Positions 1-11,742 of a DNA stretch of 64,000 nt are shown piece by piece. Below the pieces are notes generated by a model. That model saw nothing but the letters and a program-made list of their open reading frames with translations. It was not told the origin of the DNA and did no database searches. How positions within the stretch are numbered: position 1 is the first letter of the stretch; every line of letters starts with the position of its first letter. The stretch is taken from contig NC_016134.3 of the NCBI RefSeq assembly GCF_000005505.3, positions 9,530,624-9,594,623 on the forward strand, written 5' to 3'. The stretch comes from Brachypodium distachyon (taxonomy: Eukaryota > Streptophyta > Magnoliopsida > Poales > Poaceae). A program made the translations under genes and the position numbers.

Positions 1-711
1 CTTCTCTTCAACGCCACTTTGCTTGGTCCTGACCCATTGTTGGCCAAAAGTAGAAGGTTGGCGATTGAATACCTCACTCAATTCATCTTGAAGCACAAAG
101 ACTACTGTTTTGTATTGATATTGTACCATCTACGGTAAGTTGTTTTTAATTCGCGTGAATACATAAATCTTTTTCCGTCGGAAGACTTGCTTGTTATATT
201 ATTTGGCTAATACAATGTGCGTTTTTTTGTGAAACAGCGGTCATTGGGTGACAATCGCCATCTGCCTCGATATGGGAGGGGTCACATATTTTGATCCACT
301 AAGACGCAAGGGGAATGAACTACAACGCGACTTTGGGCCCATCAAATATGTCATTGACTCAGCCTATCGTGACGCGGTGAAATGGTACGGGATGACTGGC
401 TTCAGCTGCAATCCTGACGCTCCCCTCAGGCACAATTTCAACTTCCCCTGCGAGCAATAGCCTGAAGGATCCGTCTACTGCAGCTACTACTGCGCGCACA
501 CTATTCAGCAGATGATCAACGACTTCAAGCCGAAGGGGAAGAAGACCTTCGAAAAAGTGAGAAATTGGTTTCTGGCCAACGCCGAGTTAGGGCACAACTT
601 TGAAATTCTCGTGTACGAGATCCAGAAGGACATCGGCGAAATCCTCAACAAGGAGGTCCTCAAATCGAGCGGGAATTACTACGGTGGCGGGATTGTCGCC
701 AAAAGTGGCTA
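1..711 (+). pseudogene. CACTA-associated Ulp1-like cysteine protease, C-terminal exons
   Basis: Two exons are visible. The first runs from the window edge to 134. A GT-AG intron spans 135-237. The second runs 238-711, and the join keeps frame. The second exon opens with the His-Trp motif (GHWVT), followed by the Asp region (YFDPLR) and then a Gln plus Cys-Ser-Tyr-Tyr-Cys block matching the Q...CGYYxC active site of C48 (Ulp1/SENP-like) proteases. Such domains are commonly carried by plant CACTA elements; their role in transposition is not established. A single in-frame TAG at 458-460 sits where the family has Gln-Pro, just before the catalytic Cys, so this copy is broken there. The fusion to a CACTA tail at 1329 supports the assignment. 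Confidence 0.8.
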
Positions 712-957
712 AATTGTGTGGAATACTTTTATTTGTGGTTCATTCTTTCAAACACTTTGTATACACATGCATTTGACTTGAATGTTTAACTCGTGTGGAA
801 CTTTGTAATATATTTGCTGCTATTTCTGTTTCTTTGGTGTTGTATATTGTGCTGCTGTATTCCTGGTATTATCTGTGCTGTGCTGTATTCCTGCTATTTC
901 TGTGCTACAGGAATATTTATTTTTATAAATAATTCATTTTTTTTTTGGAAAAAAACA

Positions 958-1320
958 GTACTAGTGGCGGTTAAAATCCACCGCCACTGAACAGATAGCA
1001 GTGGCGGTTAGACACCACCGCCACTGGAAAAGGTTGTAGTGGCGGTGGCCATAGACCGCCACTCGAAAATGTCCAGTGGCGGGTTCTTCGACCGCCGCTG
1101 ATGTACTCCACGCACTTTTCAGTTGGTGCCGGAGTGATTTACAGTGGCGGTTTGTGTGTCTTCGGTGGCGGGTATTTTACCTGCCATTGGTGATCTCGGC
1201 GTAGCAGTGGTGGGTATTTTACCCGCCACCGCAGCTAAAAACTCCCGGGACGCAGAGTTGGTGGCGGGCGTGATCACCGCCACCAACCCCATTTTTTGAC
1301 CGCCAGTGGAGGGTTTTTTT
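958..1320. repeat. CACTA-1 subterminal hairpin array
   Basis: About seven short inverted pairs built on AGTGGCGGT / ACCGCCACT, each arm about 10-14 bp with a 5-12 bp loop, fill the last 360 bp of the element. Such arrays are the known binding region for CACTA-encoded DNA-binding proteins. The core motif is shared with CACTA-2 at 42.3 kb, so the two elements belong to related families. Confidence 0.8.
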
Positions 1321-1352
1321 GGAGTAGTGCGATCACATAGGTTGGGTTACCA

Positions 1353-3320
1353 CTATGGCACAACATTCATGGGTCTCAACCTCATGTCCCTCGATGCACT
1401 CTTTATCACATTATGTGATAGTCCCTTGGTAAAGGGATCTGCCAGGTTTTTCTCTGTTTGAACATATGTAACAGTTATCACTCCAGAGTTTTTCAATTTC
1501 CTGACAGACTGCACACATCTCCTCACGTGTTTTGATGACTTCGCGTTATCCTTCGAACTGTTTACTTTAGTAATAACCGTTTGATTATCACAGTTCATCA
1601 GAATAGCCGGCACTGGTTTTTCAACCATCGGCAAGTCCATCAAAAGATCTCTCAGCCACTCTGCCTCTAAGGTGGCTGTATCTAAAGCAGCAAGCTCTGC
1701 TTCCATAGTTGACCTCGTCAATATGGTCTGTTTGCAAAATCTCCATGATACACCACCACCACCAAGTATGAAGTCATACCCGGTTGTGGCGTAGAGATCA
1801 TCTACTTCAAAGATTCGATTCGAATCACAATATCCCTCAAGCACAGCTGGATGCCCTGAATAATGTATTCCATAACTCATCGTACCTTTTAGATAGCGCA
1901 ATATCCTTTCTAGTGCACACCAATGATCTATACCCGGGTTTGACGTGAACCTACTCAATTTGCTCACAGCAAAAGAGATATCAGGCCTCGTAGCGCTAGC
2001 TAAGTACATAAGGGAACCGATTATTTGAGAGTATCTCAATTGATCTTTCCCTTCTCCATTGTTCTTTCTGAGTATCACGCTGGGGTCATACGGTGTTGGT
2101 GAAGGTTTGCTATCAGTAAAACCGAAGCGATTCAAGACCTTTTCAACATAGTGGGATTGCAACAATGTAATTCCACTCTCATCTTTAATCAGCTTAATGT
2201 TAAGAATAACATCAACCTCTCCCAGATCTTTCATATCAAAGCAATTTGATAGAAACGACTTGACCTCATTTATCACTTTTATGTTTGTACCAAAAATCAG
2301 AATATCATCCACGTACAAACACAAAATAACAACTTCGCCCCCACCGTGGCGATAGTACACACATCTATTAGCCACATTAATGACAAAGTCTGCAGAAGTT
2401 AAAGTTCTGTCAAATTTCTCGTGCCATTGCTTAGGTGCTTGTTTTAGTCCATACAAAGATTTTAGTAACTTGCACACCTTTCTCTCTTCACCCTTTACCA
2501 CAAATCCATCTGGCTGATCCATGTAAATTTCCTCTTCCAACTCTCCGTTAAGGAAAGTTGTCTTTACGTCCATTTGATGAACGACAAGACCATAGGAGGC
2601 AGCCAGGGATAGTAGTACTCGAATGGTAGTAAGTCTAGCAACGGGTGAATATGTGTCAAAGTAATATTCGCCTTCTTTCTGAGTGTAGACTTTCGCCACA
2701 AGCCGTGCCTTATACTTTTCAATATTACCGTCAGGCCTTAGCTTCTTCTTGAACACCCACTTGCAGCCTACTGGTTTACAACCGTGGGGTCGTTTAGATA
2801 GCTCCCAAGTCTCATTAGAAAGAATGGAGTCCATCTCACTCTGGACAGCTTCCTTCCAGTCATCTGCATCCGGAGATGCATATGCCTCTGCAATGGTTTT
2901 GGGAGTATCCTCCACAAGGTACACAATGAAGTCATCACCGAAATTTTTTGCAATCCTTCGTCTCTTACTCCTGGAAGGAGCTTCATTGTCATCTTTCTCA
3001 ACATCATCCTCAGGATGTTCAGATTCATTATCAGATGTATTAGATTCAGGTATGCTAGACTCAGGTAATATTTCAGAAGAAATTCTAGCAATGCTATGCA
3101 TATCTTTCATAGGAAAAATATTCTCAAAAAATGTAGCTTCACGAGATTCCATAATAGTATCAACATGCATATCAGGTGTCTCGGATTTAACTACTAAGAA
3201 TCTATAGCCCACGCTCCACTGAGCATAGCCTAGAAAGATACAATCCACTGTTTTCTGTCCGAGCTTGCGTTTCATGGGAATTGGAACGTTTACCTTCGCC
3301 AAACATCCCCAAGTGTGCAA
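1353..3320 (-). pseudogene. Copia-1 reverse transcriptase / RNase H region
   Basis: A 655-codon open stretch forms the 3' part of the Copia polyprotein. It begins in the post-integrase region (a GPKTVDCIFLGYA-like motif near its start). The RT domain follows: a VARLTTIR..LLSLAAS block, the QMDVKTTFLNG motif, SLYGLKQAP and the active-site YVDD (about residues 335-340). RNase H comes next, and the segment ends with the typical LADPFTKGL tail and a TAG at 1353-1355. It is the best preserved segment of the element and lies in the same frame as the integrase and protease pieces, separated from them by stops. RT copies the element's RNA into DNA inside virus-like particles. Confidence 0.9.
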
Positions 3321-3437
3321 GTAAGAAAGTGATGGCTTTCTTCCAATCCACTCCTCGTAGGGAGTCTTCTCTTTATTTTTGTTTGGAACTTTATTCAGGA
3401 CATGACATAAAGTCAGTAGCGCCTCCCCCCACCATGC

Positions 3438-3985
3438 TTAAGATAAACCGGCAGTGGTTAACATGGAATTTACCAAGTCAGTCAGCGTGCAGTTTTTCCT
3501 CTCGGCGACCCCGTTTGATTGGGGAGAATAGGGAGGCGTCCTCTCATGAATAATACCATGTTCCGCACAAAACTCATCAAATACATTGGAGAAATACTCG
3601 CCACCACGATCCGACCTAAAACGTTTGATCTTTCTCTCCAATTGATTTTCAACTTCAGCCTTACAGATTTTAAAGTAGTCTAAAACCTCATCTTTAGTTC
3701 GCAACAAATAAACATAACAGAATCTAGTAGCATCATCAATTAACGTCATGAAATATCTCTTTCCACCTTTTGTCAACACACCATTCATCTCACAAAGATC
3801 AGAATGTATGAGTTCTAGAGGTGCCAGATTTCTCTCCTCGACCGCCGTGTGGGGCTTTCGAGGTTGCTTTGATTGCACACAACTATGGCACTTAGAACCT
3901 TTGGCAATGGTGAAAGTAGGAATTAAAGTCATAGTGGATAGCCGAGACATGAAACCAAAATTAATGTGACATAAACGAGAGTGTC
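3438..3985 (-). pseudogene. Copia-1 integrase region
   Basis: The piece holds the H...H and CHSC zinc-binding residues at its N-terminus, then an integrase core with a DD in LIDDATRF, the DRGGEY block, and the closing PYSPQSNGVAERKN motif containing the catalytic Glu. A TGA replaces a Trp codon just upstream of the zinc-binding histidine (about 3978), and another stop falls before the RT segment. It belongs to the same frame as the RT piece. Integrase joins the cDNA to host DNA. Confidence 0.85.
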
Positions 3986-4160
3986 AAACACTTGCATTAT
4001 CATTAACACTGCCACAAATATGGTTCACTAACATATCAGTAAAATCAGAAAGGGAAAAACGGAACAAGCCTCTGCACTCATAGCCTTTACCAATAAATTG
4101 TCCATGTTTGGACACAACTACTTTATTAGACTCTAAAACTACCTTAAAACCATCTCTGCA

Positions 4161-4457
4161 TCAAAGGGAACCGCTAACGAGATTCTTGTTCATGGAGGGG
4201 ACATGCATCACATTCCTTAGCCGCACGATCTTCCCCGAAGTAAACTTCAGATCGACCGTACCAACACCACGAACAGCTGCATGCGACTTGTTCCCCATCA
4301 AGACGGTTGAATCCCTTCCATGCTGGTAAGAAGTAAACAAAGAGATGTCAGAACATACATGAACATTAGCACCCATATCAATCCACCGACATGGAGATTG
4401 AAATACCGAAAGGACAGTAGGTAAAATACCGTACGTGTCAGTGTTGCTAGCGGTCAC
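4161..4457 (-). pseudogene. Copia-1 aspartic protease region
   Basis: A 98-codon fragment contains [10 protein letters not shown], the place where Copia proteases carry the Asp-Ser-Gly-Ala active-site triad. Here the Ser position is Met, an unusual change at the catalytic motif. The fragment is in frame with the integrase piece but not with gag, so a frame change occurred near 4455. Confidence 0.75.
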
Positions 4458-5278
4458 GACGTTGGCAGTCTTCTGCCCCTTTTCCCTCTCTGATCTGCAC
4501 GATCAGGACAGTCTCTAGAAAAGTGGCCGAGCTCTCCACAGGTGAAACAATTCATCTCGAGTTTGTTTACTTTCTTCTTCTTCTTGAAGGTAATAGTCTG
4601 TGCAGGCTTGTTGTCAGTGGACTTCTCCCCTTTGTTCTTTCCGTTGCCGCGAAAGTTCCTCTGTACCATATTGCCGTTAGACGGAAAATCAGCAGCCTTC
4701 TCAGTGGTGTCTTTAGCCCGAGCTTTCTCTTCAACATCAAGGGACGCTATCAGTTGTTCAACTAATATCTCTTGTCTCTTGTGTTTTAAAGACGTGGCAA
4801 AGTTCCTCCACGCGGGAGGTAACTTTGCAATAATCCGCCCAGCCACGTACTTGTCGGGTAAATCACACTTGAGAAGCTTGAACTCTCTCACAATGATCTG
4901 TATCTCATGCGCCTGTTCAACTACAGAACGGTTATCCATCATCTTGTAGTCGTTCAGCGACTCCATGGTATACAATTCACTGCCTGCATCGGTTGCACCT
5001 AATTTAGCATCCAGTGCATCCCACAGCTCATTTTTGTCTTCTATGTAAATATACATATCACAAAGACGGTCAGAAAGAACACTCAGAATGCATCCTTTAA
5101 AGGCAACATTGGTATCCTGGAAATTTTTCTGAGCTTACTCAGATAAATCTCCCTCTAGTTTGCCGTCTGTCACCCAGAATGCTTTTAAAATCTGCAACCA
5201 GAGCATGGCCTTTAATTGCCATCTCTTGAAGTACATCCCAAAAAATTTATCCGGCTTCAATGCATCGGCTAAACCCAT
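4454..5278 (-). pseudogene. Copia-1 gag region with zinc knuckle
   Basis: From ATG at 5278 the frame shows a gag N-terminus (KFFGMYFKRWQ, typical of Copia gag). An in-frame TAA at about 5135 follows, then 200 further codons with a lysine-rich linker and a CCHC knuckle (CFTCGELGHFSRDCP, C-x2-C-x4-H-x4-C). Gag forms the particle and the knuckle binds RNA. The stop and the frame change to the protease make it non-functional. Confidence 0.8.
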
Positions 5279-5467
5279 AGTTAAATCAGGAAATTGACTA
5301 CAATAAGATTTTTGGATTGTTGGAAAATTAAGCAATTTCGACAATAACAAACTAATGATTAATTCCATAATATAGATCATGATGACAGTAGCAACCAGCA
5401 TATGCATCTCGAATATACTAGAGGTATTCAACAGCACAATCAACAATAGTATAATCTCGCAGATCAT

Positions 5468-6243
5468 AAGTAAACAGTAGGTTGAATTACGGTGTAACTA
5501 CTGTTGCAGTGGAGAGTAAGACGTTGCTGCTGCGTTCGGTTGACGAAGTTGTTGACGAACAAGACGGCGGCGCGTCGCGCACCTGCTGGTTCGAGGAGGC
5601 AGACGACCCGTGGTTGCAGGGAAGCGATCAGTCGCGCGGAGCGTTTCTCAAAGTCCTTATTCGCCCTCTCCCGTAACAGATTCCAAAAATACCTCGCGCG
5701 CGTGACAAAAAGATAAGAAGCCCGCACCGCACGACCTCGAAATCGAAATCGATCCACGAAACACTAGCTCGGTTGTGTTGCGCACAGATCGGAGGGACGG
5801 GGCGGCTGTATATATAGTCACGTAGGTATACGTCGGTTCGGTTTAGGAAACCTGAACCGACTTCACAAAATCTGCACGCATCCATAACAGATTCTAAAAA
5901 TACCTCGCGCGCGTGACAAAAAGATAAGAAGCCCAGCCCCGCACCGAGTCGGCACAGCACGGCACGGCTCGAACTCGATCCACGAAACGCGGCGCGTGCG
6001 CGTCGTGACGAGGCGAGCGGAGGAGGAGGAGCGTGCGTGGGGATTTCACTTGCTCACTTGCTCAATATGTGATAAGCAACATCCCTTTTATGTTGGTCTC
6101 ACTCACTCTAAACTAGCATGGTGGGACTATTCTCATTTCCACTCCTCACATCCCACTTCATGAATGCCCCTTTGAGATTTTCAGAATTTATTAAAACTTG
6201 GATCTGAGCTGATCAAATCCACCAAATTCTAACGGGACCATCA
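5468..6243 (-). repeat. Copia-1 LTR/leader-like region with internal duplication
   Basis: This GC-rich region lies upstream of gag and contains a TATA box and a block resembling Copia LTRs (TGAGACCAACATAAAAGGGA, minus strand, about 6080-6100). A segment of about 85-100 bp at 5679-5760 is repeated at 5886-5987, about 207 bp apart. Both copies share TTTTTGTCACGCGCGCGAGG. LTR ends are not proven. Confidence 0.45.
5808..5817 (-). promoter_or_regulatory. TATA box, Copia-1 promoter
   Basis: On the minus strand the sequence ACTATATATACA precedes the leader that runs toward gag. It is a strong TATA match in the expected place. Confidence 0.45.
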
Positions 6244-6466
6244 GTTTTCGTGCAGGATGGTTTGTGGAGTTCTCAAGAGCTTGCTAAATCGTCTTAACCT
6301 AATGTTTCTCTACTACTTATAAATTATAAAGTCACCAACATGTTTTTTCCTAAACCCACCCCACAGAACGTACACACGGACCCTTATCACCTCACAATTA
6401 ACAAACAATTAGGCCCACTAAACAGCTCTTATCAAGTAACGTTTAGTCTGCTAATCTTTTCGCTGT
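6244..6466. other. AT-rich spacer
   Basis: No coding signal. It contains TCTCTACTACTTATAAA at about 6308, which resembles a Helitron 5' end, but no matching 3' end was found. Confidence 0.4.
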
Positions 6467-6775
6467 GTGTTTAGCGATTATTTTACGTCCGACCCTGCTC
6501 TGCCTCCGAAGTCCCCGATCCCGCTCCGCGCCTACCTTTCGTCCAATCCAACTCTCTTCCTCGCACCCTCACCTCGCACGCCCGCCGCCGCATCTCCCTT
6601 CTTCGCGCCAGCCTCGCGGCCCCCACGCGACCGAGGCCGCGCCCCGGCCGCCGCATCTCGCTCCACGCGCCTGCGCCGCCTCCAGCCTCGCGGCCCCCTA
6701 GCGCCCCGGCCACCGCATCGCGCCCCCTCGCGCCCACACTGGAGCGCACCCCGTCGCTGCAGCCACGCCGGTTAG
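6467..6775 (+). other. CpG-rich exon-like block, possible 5' UTR
   Basis: A sharp GC- and CpG-rich island of about 300 bp is open in several frames and encodes only low-complexity Pro/Arg/Ala/Ser. It ends at a plausible donor (CGGTTAGTTC, about 6770). AT-rich, intron-like DNA follows for more than 2 kb. This is how many grass first exons look, but I found no recognisable protein. It could equally be a fragment captured by a transposon. Confidence 0.25.
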
Positions 6776-9032
6776 TTCTTATTCCCCCCTTCTCACTTTC
6801 CCTTGTGATTCACTGTCAACGCAGTAGCCTTGACTTCTATTATCCATGCTGCCATCGAAGGGAATTAGCACGTCTGCTTGTTTGCTAGATGCGATTAGGA
6901 GTTGTTATTGTTTTGGTTTCATGAAACTTTGCACCCTGCGAGAATCTGACTTTGAATCTGACTTTGGATAATTTCTACTTCTCAAAGAGGCTGCCAATGG
7001 CGTTCAAGCACAGTTGTATCCAAACCTGCATTCTCCTTGTGTTATTTCCTGATTCTTACAAAATCTTGTGCTTACAGGATGACAGGTCAGATTGTGCAGA
7101 AGTTTCCTGAGCATAATGATTTATGTCCAAACGGGATATACATCACAATCGGAATCTTCAGGGAAGTGTCAACTTGTTTTCTAAAAGACACTATTGGTTA
7201 TAACCATTTCCTCTTGCAAGTGCATCTTAATTAGCTTTACTGATGGGTCATTGTACATAATCATATACCATATGTTGTTACTAATGGCTAGAGATTTAGT
7301 GTGCTGACTTCAGGGGGGTGTCGAGGTCTTATGAAAATTACATGTGTTTAGAGTTACAGGGTACCATTGCCAGGTGTCAAGAACCAGAAATTGACAAGTC
7401 TGTTTCAATGCTTGTTGGAATTTTAGTTGGTTTCCCTTTGGTGTCCTGGCCTGGCATCTGTTCTTAACTTTCCCTACAGATTTTTCACTGATTATTATAG
7501 AGTGCTAATTATGGTGCTAAATATTCTCTTGGGTAGTGTGTGTGCTTGTGATTATAAACTGTTGATTGTCGCATTACTCAGAACTAGCAGTTACAGCAAG
7601 AGCAACAGTCCAAGGTATATTAATTTTTCTTTCTGATTTAAATTAATGATAGCACCAAAGTATCAAATGACTCTTAATTTGATTCCTGTACTAAGTTTGA
7701 TTGTTTCGTATACATGCCCATGCGCCTAGCTTCTTCTGCGAGGCTGGTGCAGCAACATAATTCCTGTCTTCCACTTTGCCGCCTGCCCAAGGTGACAACA
7801 CATCCAATATTTTTCAGGTCCTGATATGTATGTGAAGCATCTTTATTTTTTATCGAATCGTTGATGTATGTTTTCAGAGCATAATTTTCCACTGAATGGA
7901 TTATCATTTGCTGAGACTAATGATTTAAACTTGCATAAACAAGTAAAGAACTTTTAACCATTACTAGATGCTGACACTATACAGGTCATGTTGTTTAGTA
8001 AAACTATCGTAACAGATGCAGGTGGAGGGTCTTTAAGTAAGTAACCACCTAATACCATTTTTATTGAGATCCATCTTTCGTCTAAGAAGTTCTGAAGATG
8101 GTCAAAAGCATGGTTAAATAAAATCATCTGCTTCTGTTGACGTTTCCCTGTACTATGCCCAAAGTTTGTACTGAGTGTTGCATATGTTTCTTTAAACGTT
8201 TAGTTCTATGTCGTGCCATATCATGCTTATCATTAGAGCACAACCTGAATGTTTCAGTTGAACTATATATCAACTTGTCTAAAGAATGCTTACATAAGGT
8301 ATATCTCGATAATTATACAGTTTTTTTCTTTCCAAACGACCTTGCGATCGGATTAGATAATTATATAGTAGGCGCTAATTTCTGTTATTTTGATTTGAAT
8401 CATTTCAGGGTGATTTAGAGAAGCTCACCAACCAAAATGTGCCTCATTTCTCTTTTTTAAAGGTGTATTTGTCTTTCTGTTTAATGCAAATAGCTACATG
8501 AAGAATGGAATATGAATCTAAGTGAAAATTGCAGTTGCTGAAGGGAACATGAGCATGCTAGGAGTTGACCTTTAATTTTTGTTGCTAAGGTGCTTTGTTT
8601 CAGATTGTATTCTCACTCAAGTATTATTATTAGGCAAACTAGCTCTATTTCTTATGGATACTTAATTCCTTACTTTGGTCACAAAAGTACTTAATTCCTT
8701 ATTTATTAAATTCCAAGTTAGGGAGCCTGGTCGCTGTGTCAAAATTTACTGTTTTGGAGCACTACGGCCTGGAATAGATGTCACAAAAAGGAAAAGAACA
8801 CTACCTTATTGCTTAATATGCCATGATTAATATTGGAATTTTAATTTTCTTTACAGAAATAAGCCTTCTAATTATCTTTAGGATTTAAAATAAATTTATT
8901 CTTTTCTTCTTTCTGAACGAATCTTATAGCCTTGTGTTTGTGAATATTTCTGTAGACTTGAGCACATCTTAATTACTTTGTGCACTTACCCATATCAAGT
9001 GTCAACAAATCCCTGTTCCTAAAAAACCAGCA
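6776..9032. other. AT-rich, intron-like sequence
   Basis: No domain, long ORF or transposon end was recognised. Base composition and short scattered ORFs fit intron or intergenic DNA. Confidence 0.4.
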
Positions 9033-9284
9033 AATGATGCCGAGATACCAACAACAGAATATCGTGTCGTTGGTTCGCAAAAATTTCAGCCAATGATGGA
9101 GTTTCCTCTAAATTTTCAAATTAACCAAATGGAAGAACAAGACTTGACTTATAACAAAACCATTTGTTTGAACTTTCAACTTGGCCTGAATTCAAATACC
9201 ACCGAGGGATTGGAATCAATGGATTTTACACACTTTGTGTCAAATACTCGACCCCATATGATAATCAAACAGGAAACCTGCTAG
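9033..9284 (+). other. Unidentified exon-like ORF
   Basis: About 83 codons are open from 9033 to a TAG at 9282-9284. The composition is coding-like (rich in Asn, Gln, Thr) and not low-complexity. It could be a last exon of a gene starting at the CpG-rich block 2.3 kb upstream, but no splice chain could be shown and I do not recognise the protein. Its end overlaps the first copy of a short duplication (9255-9401). Confidence 0.2.
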
Positions 9285-9401
9285 AAGCTTGATCGCGCAT
9301 CTACCTGCTCTTTGTTGGTTTAACGAAACACAACAGCTCCGTTGCATATGATAATCAAACAGGAAACATGTTAGAAGCTTGAGCGCGCATCTACCTGCTC
9401 T
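9255..9401 (+). repeat. 57 bp direct duplication
   Basis: Positions 9255-9311 and 9345-9401 carry the same 57 bp with a few changes (both contain TCAAACAGGAAAC and GCGCATCTACCTGCTCT). The duplication covers the end of the upstream ORF. Confidence 0.8.
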
Positions 9402-10366
9402 TGCGCCACCTCTGACCGAGGCCGAGGACCACTCATGTTGTTGTCTTCCTCTGTTTTAATTCCTTGCTGGGCACAACCGTGTGCCGCAAACCTCCAACGA
9501 TGCGACAGAGATATCATGAGGCCTGCTGCCAAGATGGAGTTCGACATAAAAAGAATTATTTGCCCCATCAAATCGCTAACCCGTCTATTTTCATGTCAAG
9601 TTTCTTATTCTATAAACATGCATATGGAGACCTATAATTATGCATATTTGACGCACGTACTAGTCTGAATAAATGACCGAGCGTCATAATCAGACCAAAG
9701 GACTACAGTCTGCTTGAGGGTCTAAGCTGTTTTGCATATCTCTCTACGGCATGTTACTCTTGCTGTTGCTGTTGGCAATTAGGAGTTGTGGTTTCTCGCC
9801 TCTTGATGGTATTAGCATCTTACCGTTAGTTTTCAGAACGCTATCCGAATGATAAACCATGGATCATTGGAACAATGAGGGAAACAAATGTATGAAGCGG
9901 TGCATTGTTGGAGCTGAATCTCTCAACTCACACAAGAACAAGAGACACAAGTATTTTTGGCCTCGAGCTGCCTCACACAGCACGAGCTTTTCTCCCTTCT
10001 ATTCCTCTTCTTCACATGTTAAACAAGATGCTAGTTACAAAGTCTTAAATAGACTCACACCTGCATTCAGCTAGCCGGAACAAACTACCCTGCCTAGATT
10101 TTCTCTATGATCGTCACGACCCAGCCAAAGCACATCCGCACTAAGCTATCCTAACAACCTGCTAACTAACCACGACCTTCTCCTGGAATCTCTCCAAGGC
10201 TCCACGACTTGGCCTCCCCTGAAATCTCTCCAGAAGGTTACTACACACGCATGCAACTGACTCAAACGACTTGGTGACCAATTCTTTATTCTTGTACGCC
10301 GTTGGCTCCTCGTGCTCGCACGGTGTCGCCTCTCACGACCCCTGCTGCATCTCACAGCACACCATA

Positions 10367-10714
10367 TGTTGGGTTTGTCCAAAGATCAGACGCAGAAACG
10401 ATCACACTATTATTTGACCAAGGACGCGTATCGTGCCCTCTATTTTCTCTTTATTTCTTTCTCTCAAATCCACGATCTGATTACAAGGTGGTGCCTTGGT
10501 CTGTATATATAAACAGAACCAAGCTGCTACATGACTCAAACACGACTAGAACAAAAGGTCTAACACCACGGACTACTAATCCTACTCGAACACAGAGACC
10601 CACGCTCAACCACACATGCACACGAACGCTAACTCACGCATAGACACACTCCTAATCTGATTAGGACACAAACACATGCGCCTAGCTAGACTCAAACTTA
10701 AGATTATTCTAACA
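10367..10714 (-). repeat. 3' LTR of the small LTR element
   Basis: A 348 bp LTR, TGTTGGG...CTAACA on the + strand. It lacks about 16 bp near one end that the partner has; otherwise the two are nearly identical, implying recent insertion. Confidence 0.85.
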
Positions 10715-11378
10715 ATCTCCTCCTAATCTTGAAGTTGACGTCTTCCATGCTCCCCCTGCTTTTGGCTCTCTCTTCAGCTTCACAACTCGTCGTCTCAACT
10801 CAGCGCATGATCCGGACTACCAGCCCACGCGGACACATCTCGCGTGCTACGTGCAGATTAGACACAACATTAATCTCACGCAAGAACTCAACTAAACTGG
10901 TCATGGTCCCACTACACGCCAAGCTTGATCTTCTCGCCGAGACACGCAGATGACCACATGCCACCTTGTCTGCACGCACGTCGATCTTTTGCTCCGATGA
11001 CACACCATACAGGACAACCTTCAACCGTGACATGCTTCCATTGCAATAGAGCCTTACACCGACGAGCACTTGGACACAACCACGACTCACAGACGCTGAT
11101 CTGGACACACATAACTCCTCAACGAGCTTGCCGACAACAGTTTGTCCTGATGCCGAGTACTTTTCGGCGATCAGTACTATGATCTCCCGTTACTAGGAGA
11201 TTGGCCCACCGCGATGACAACTCGATCCAATCTGCCGAACGCTACTCCGCAACAGCCACCCTTTGCCCGATCCTATCCGCGGATGCTGCTCCGCCACCGT
11301 TGCCCGCTCCGAGGCGCTAGCACATCGCCTCCCCGGGGCAAGCGCGTCTTCAAATCTTGGCTTCGCTCTGATACCAAA

Positions 11379-11742
11379 TGTTGGGTTTGCGCAAAGATCA
11401 ATCACATGAAGACGCAGACGCACAAACGATCACACTATTATTTGGCCAAGGGCGGGTATCGTGCTCTCTATTTTCTCTTTATTTTTTTCTCTCAAATTCA
11501 CGATCTGATTACAAGGTGGTGCCTCGGTCTGTATATATACACAGAACCAAGCTGCTACATGACTCAAACACGACTAGGACAAAAGGTCTAACACCACGGA
11601 CTACTAATCCTACTCGAACACAGAGACCCACGCTCAACCACACATGCACACGAACACTAACTCACGCATAGACACACTCCTAATCTGATTAGGACACAAA
11701 CACATGCGCCTAGCTAGACTCAAACTCAAGATTATCCTAACA
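11379..11742 (-). repeat. 5' LTR of the small LTR element
   Basis: A 364 bp LTR partner, next to the tRNA-Met primer site. It carries an AT-rich TATATATA stretch at about 11530 usable as a promoter on the minus strand. Confidence 0.85.

Larger units (their letters stand above)
1..1329 (+). mobile_element. CACTA transposon (CACTA-1), right part
   Basis: This is the 3' part of an En/Spm-like CACTA element whose left part lies outside the window. The right terminus at 1312-1329 reads, on the reverse strand, CACTACTCCAAAAAAACC, the expected CACTA terminal inverted repeat. Inside it lie subterminal hairpin repeats (958-1320) and the last exons of a Ulp1-like protease gene. It abuts the Copia element at 1330, 23 bases beyond that element's polyprotein stop. 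It therefore probably inserted into the Copia 3' region, with the missing Copia LTR lying left of the window. The 3 bp target duplication cannot be checked without the left end. Confidence 0.85.
1330..6243 (-). mobile_element. Decayed Ty1/Copia retrotransposon (Copia-1)
   Basis: Reading leftwards: an LTR/leader-like region (about 6243-5468), gag, protease, integrase, then reverse transcriptase-RNase H. This is the Copia order (integrase before RT). In-frame stops and a frame change break the polyprotein several times, so it is not autonomous. The 3' LTR is not in the window and is presumably beyond CACTA-1. I found no clear tRNA-Met primer site and no target duplication, so the right boundary at 6243 (a TG...CA-compatible end) is a guess. 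Confidence 0.75.
10367..11742 (-). mobile_element. Small non-autonomous LTR retrotransposon (TRIM/SMART-like)
   Basis: Two direct LTRs (10367-10714 and 11379-11742) enclose a 664 bp internal region without convincing coding capacity. The target duplication is perfect: CCATA at 10362-10366 and 11743-11747. On the minus strand the 3' edge of the right-hand LTR is followed by TGGTATCAGAGC (11365-11376), the primer site for initiator tRNA-Met. A purine tract (AGGAGGAGA) precedes the other LTR (10715-10730). These features define orientation and a Copia-type origin. It must have moved using another element's enzymes. Confidence 0.85.

Noticed and set aside
2749..3207. A 152-codon + strand ORF inside Copia-1
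   Set aside because: It is the antisense shadow of the well-supported RT frame.
6308..6330. TCTCTACTACTTATAAA, resembling a Helitron 5' end
   Set aside because: No hairpin plus CTAG-type 3' end could be paired with it before the next defined element, and the preceding base is T rather than A.
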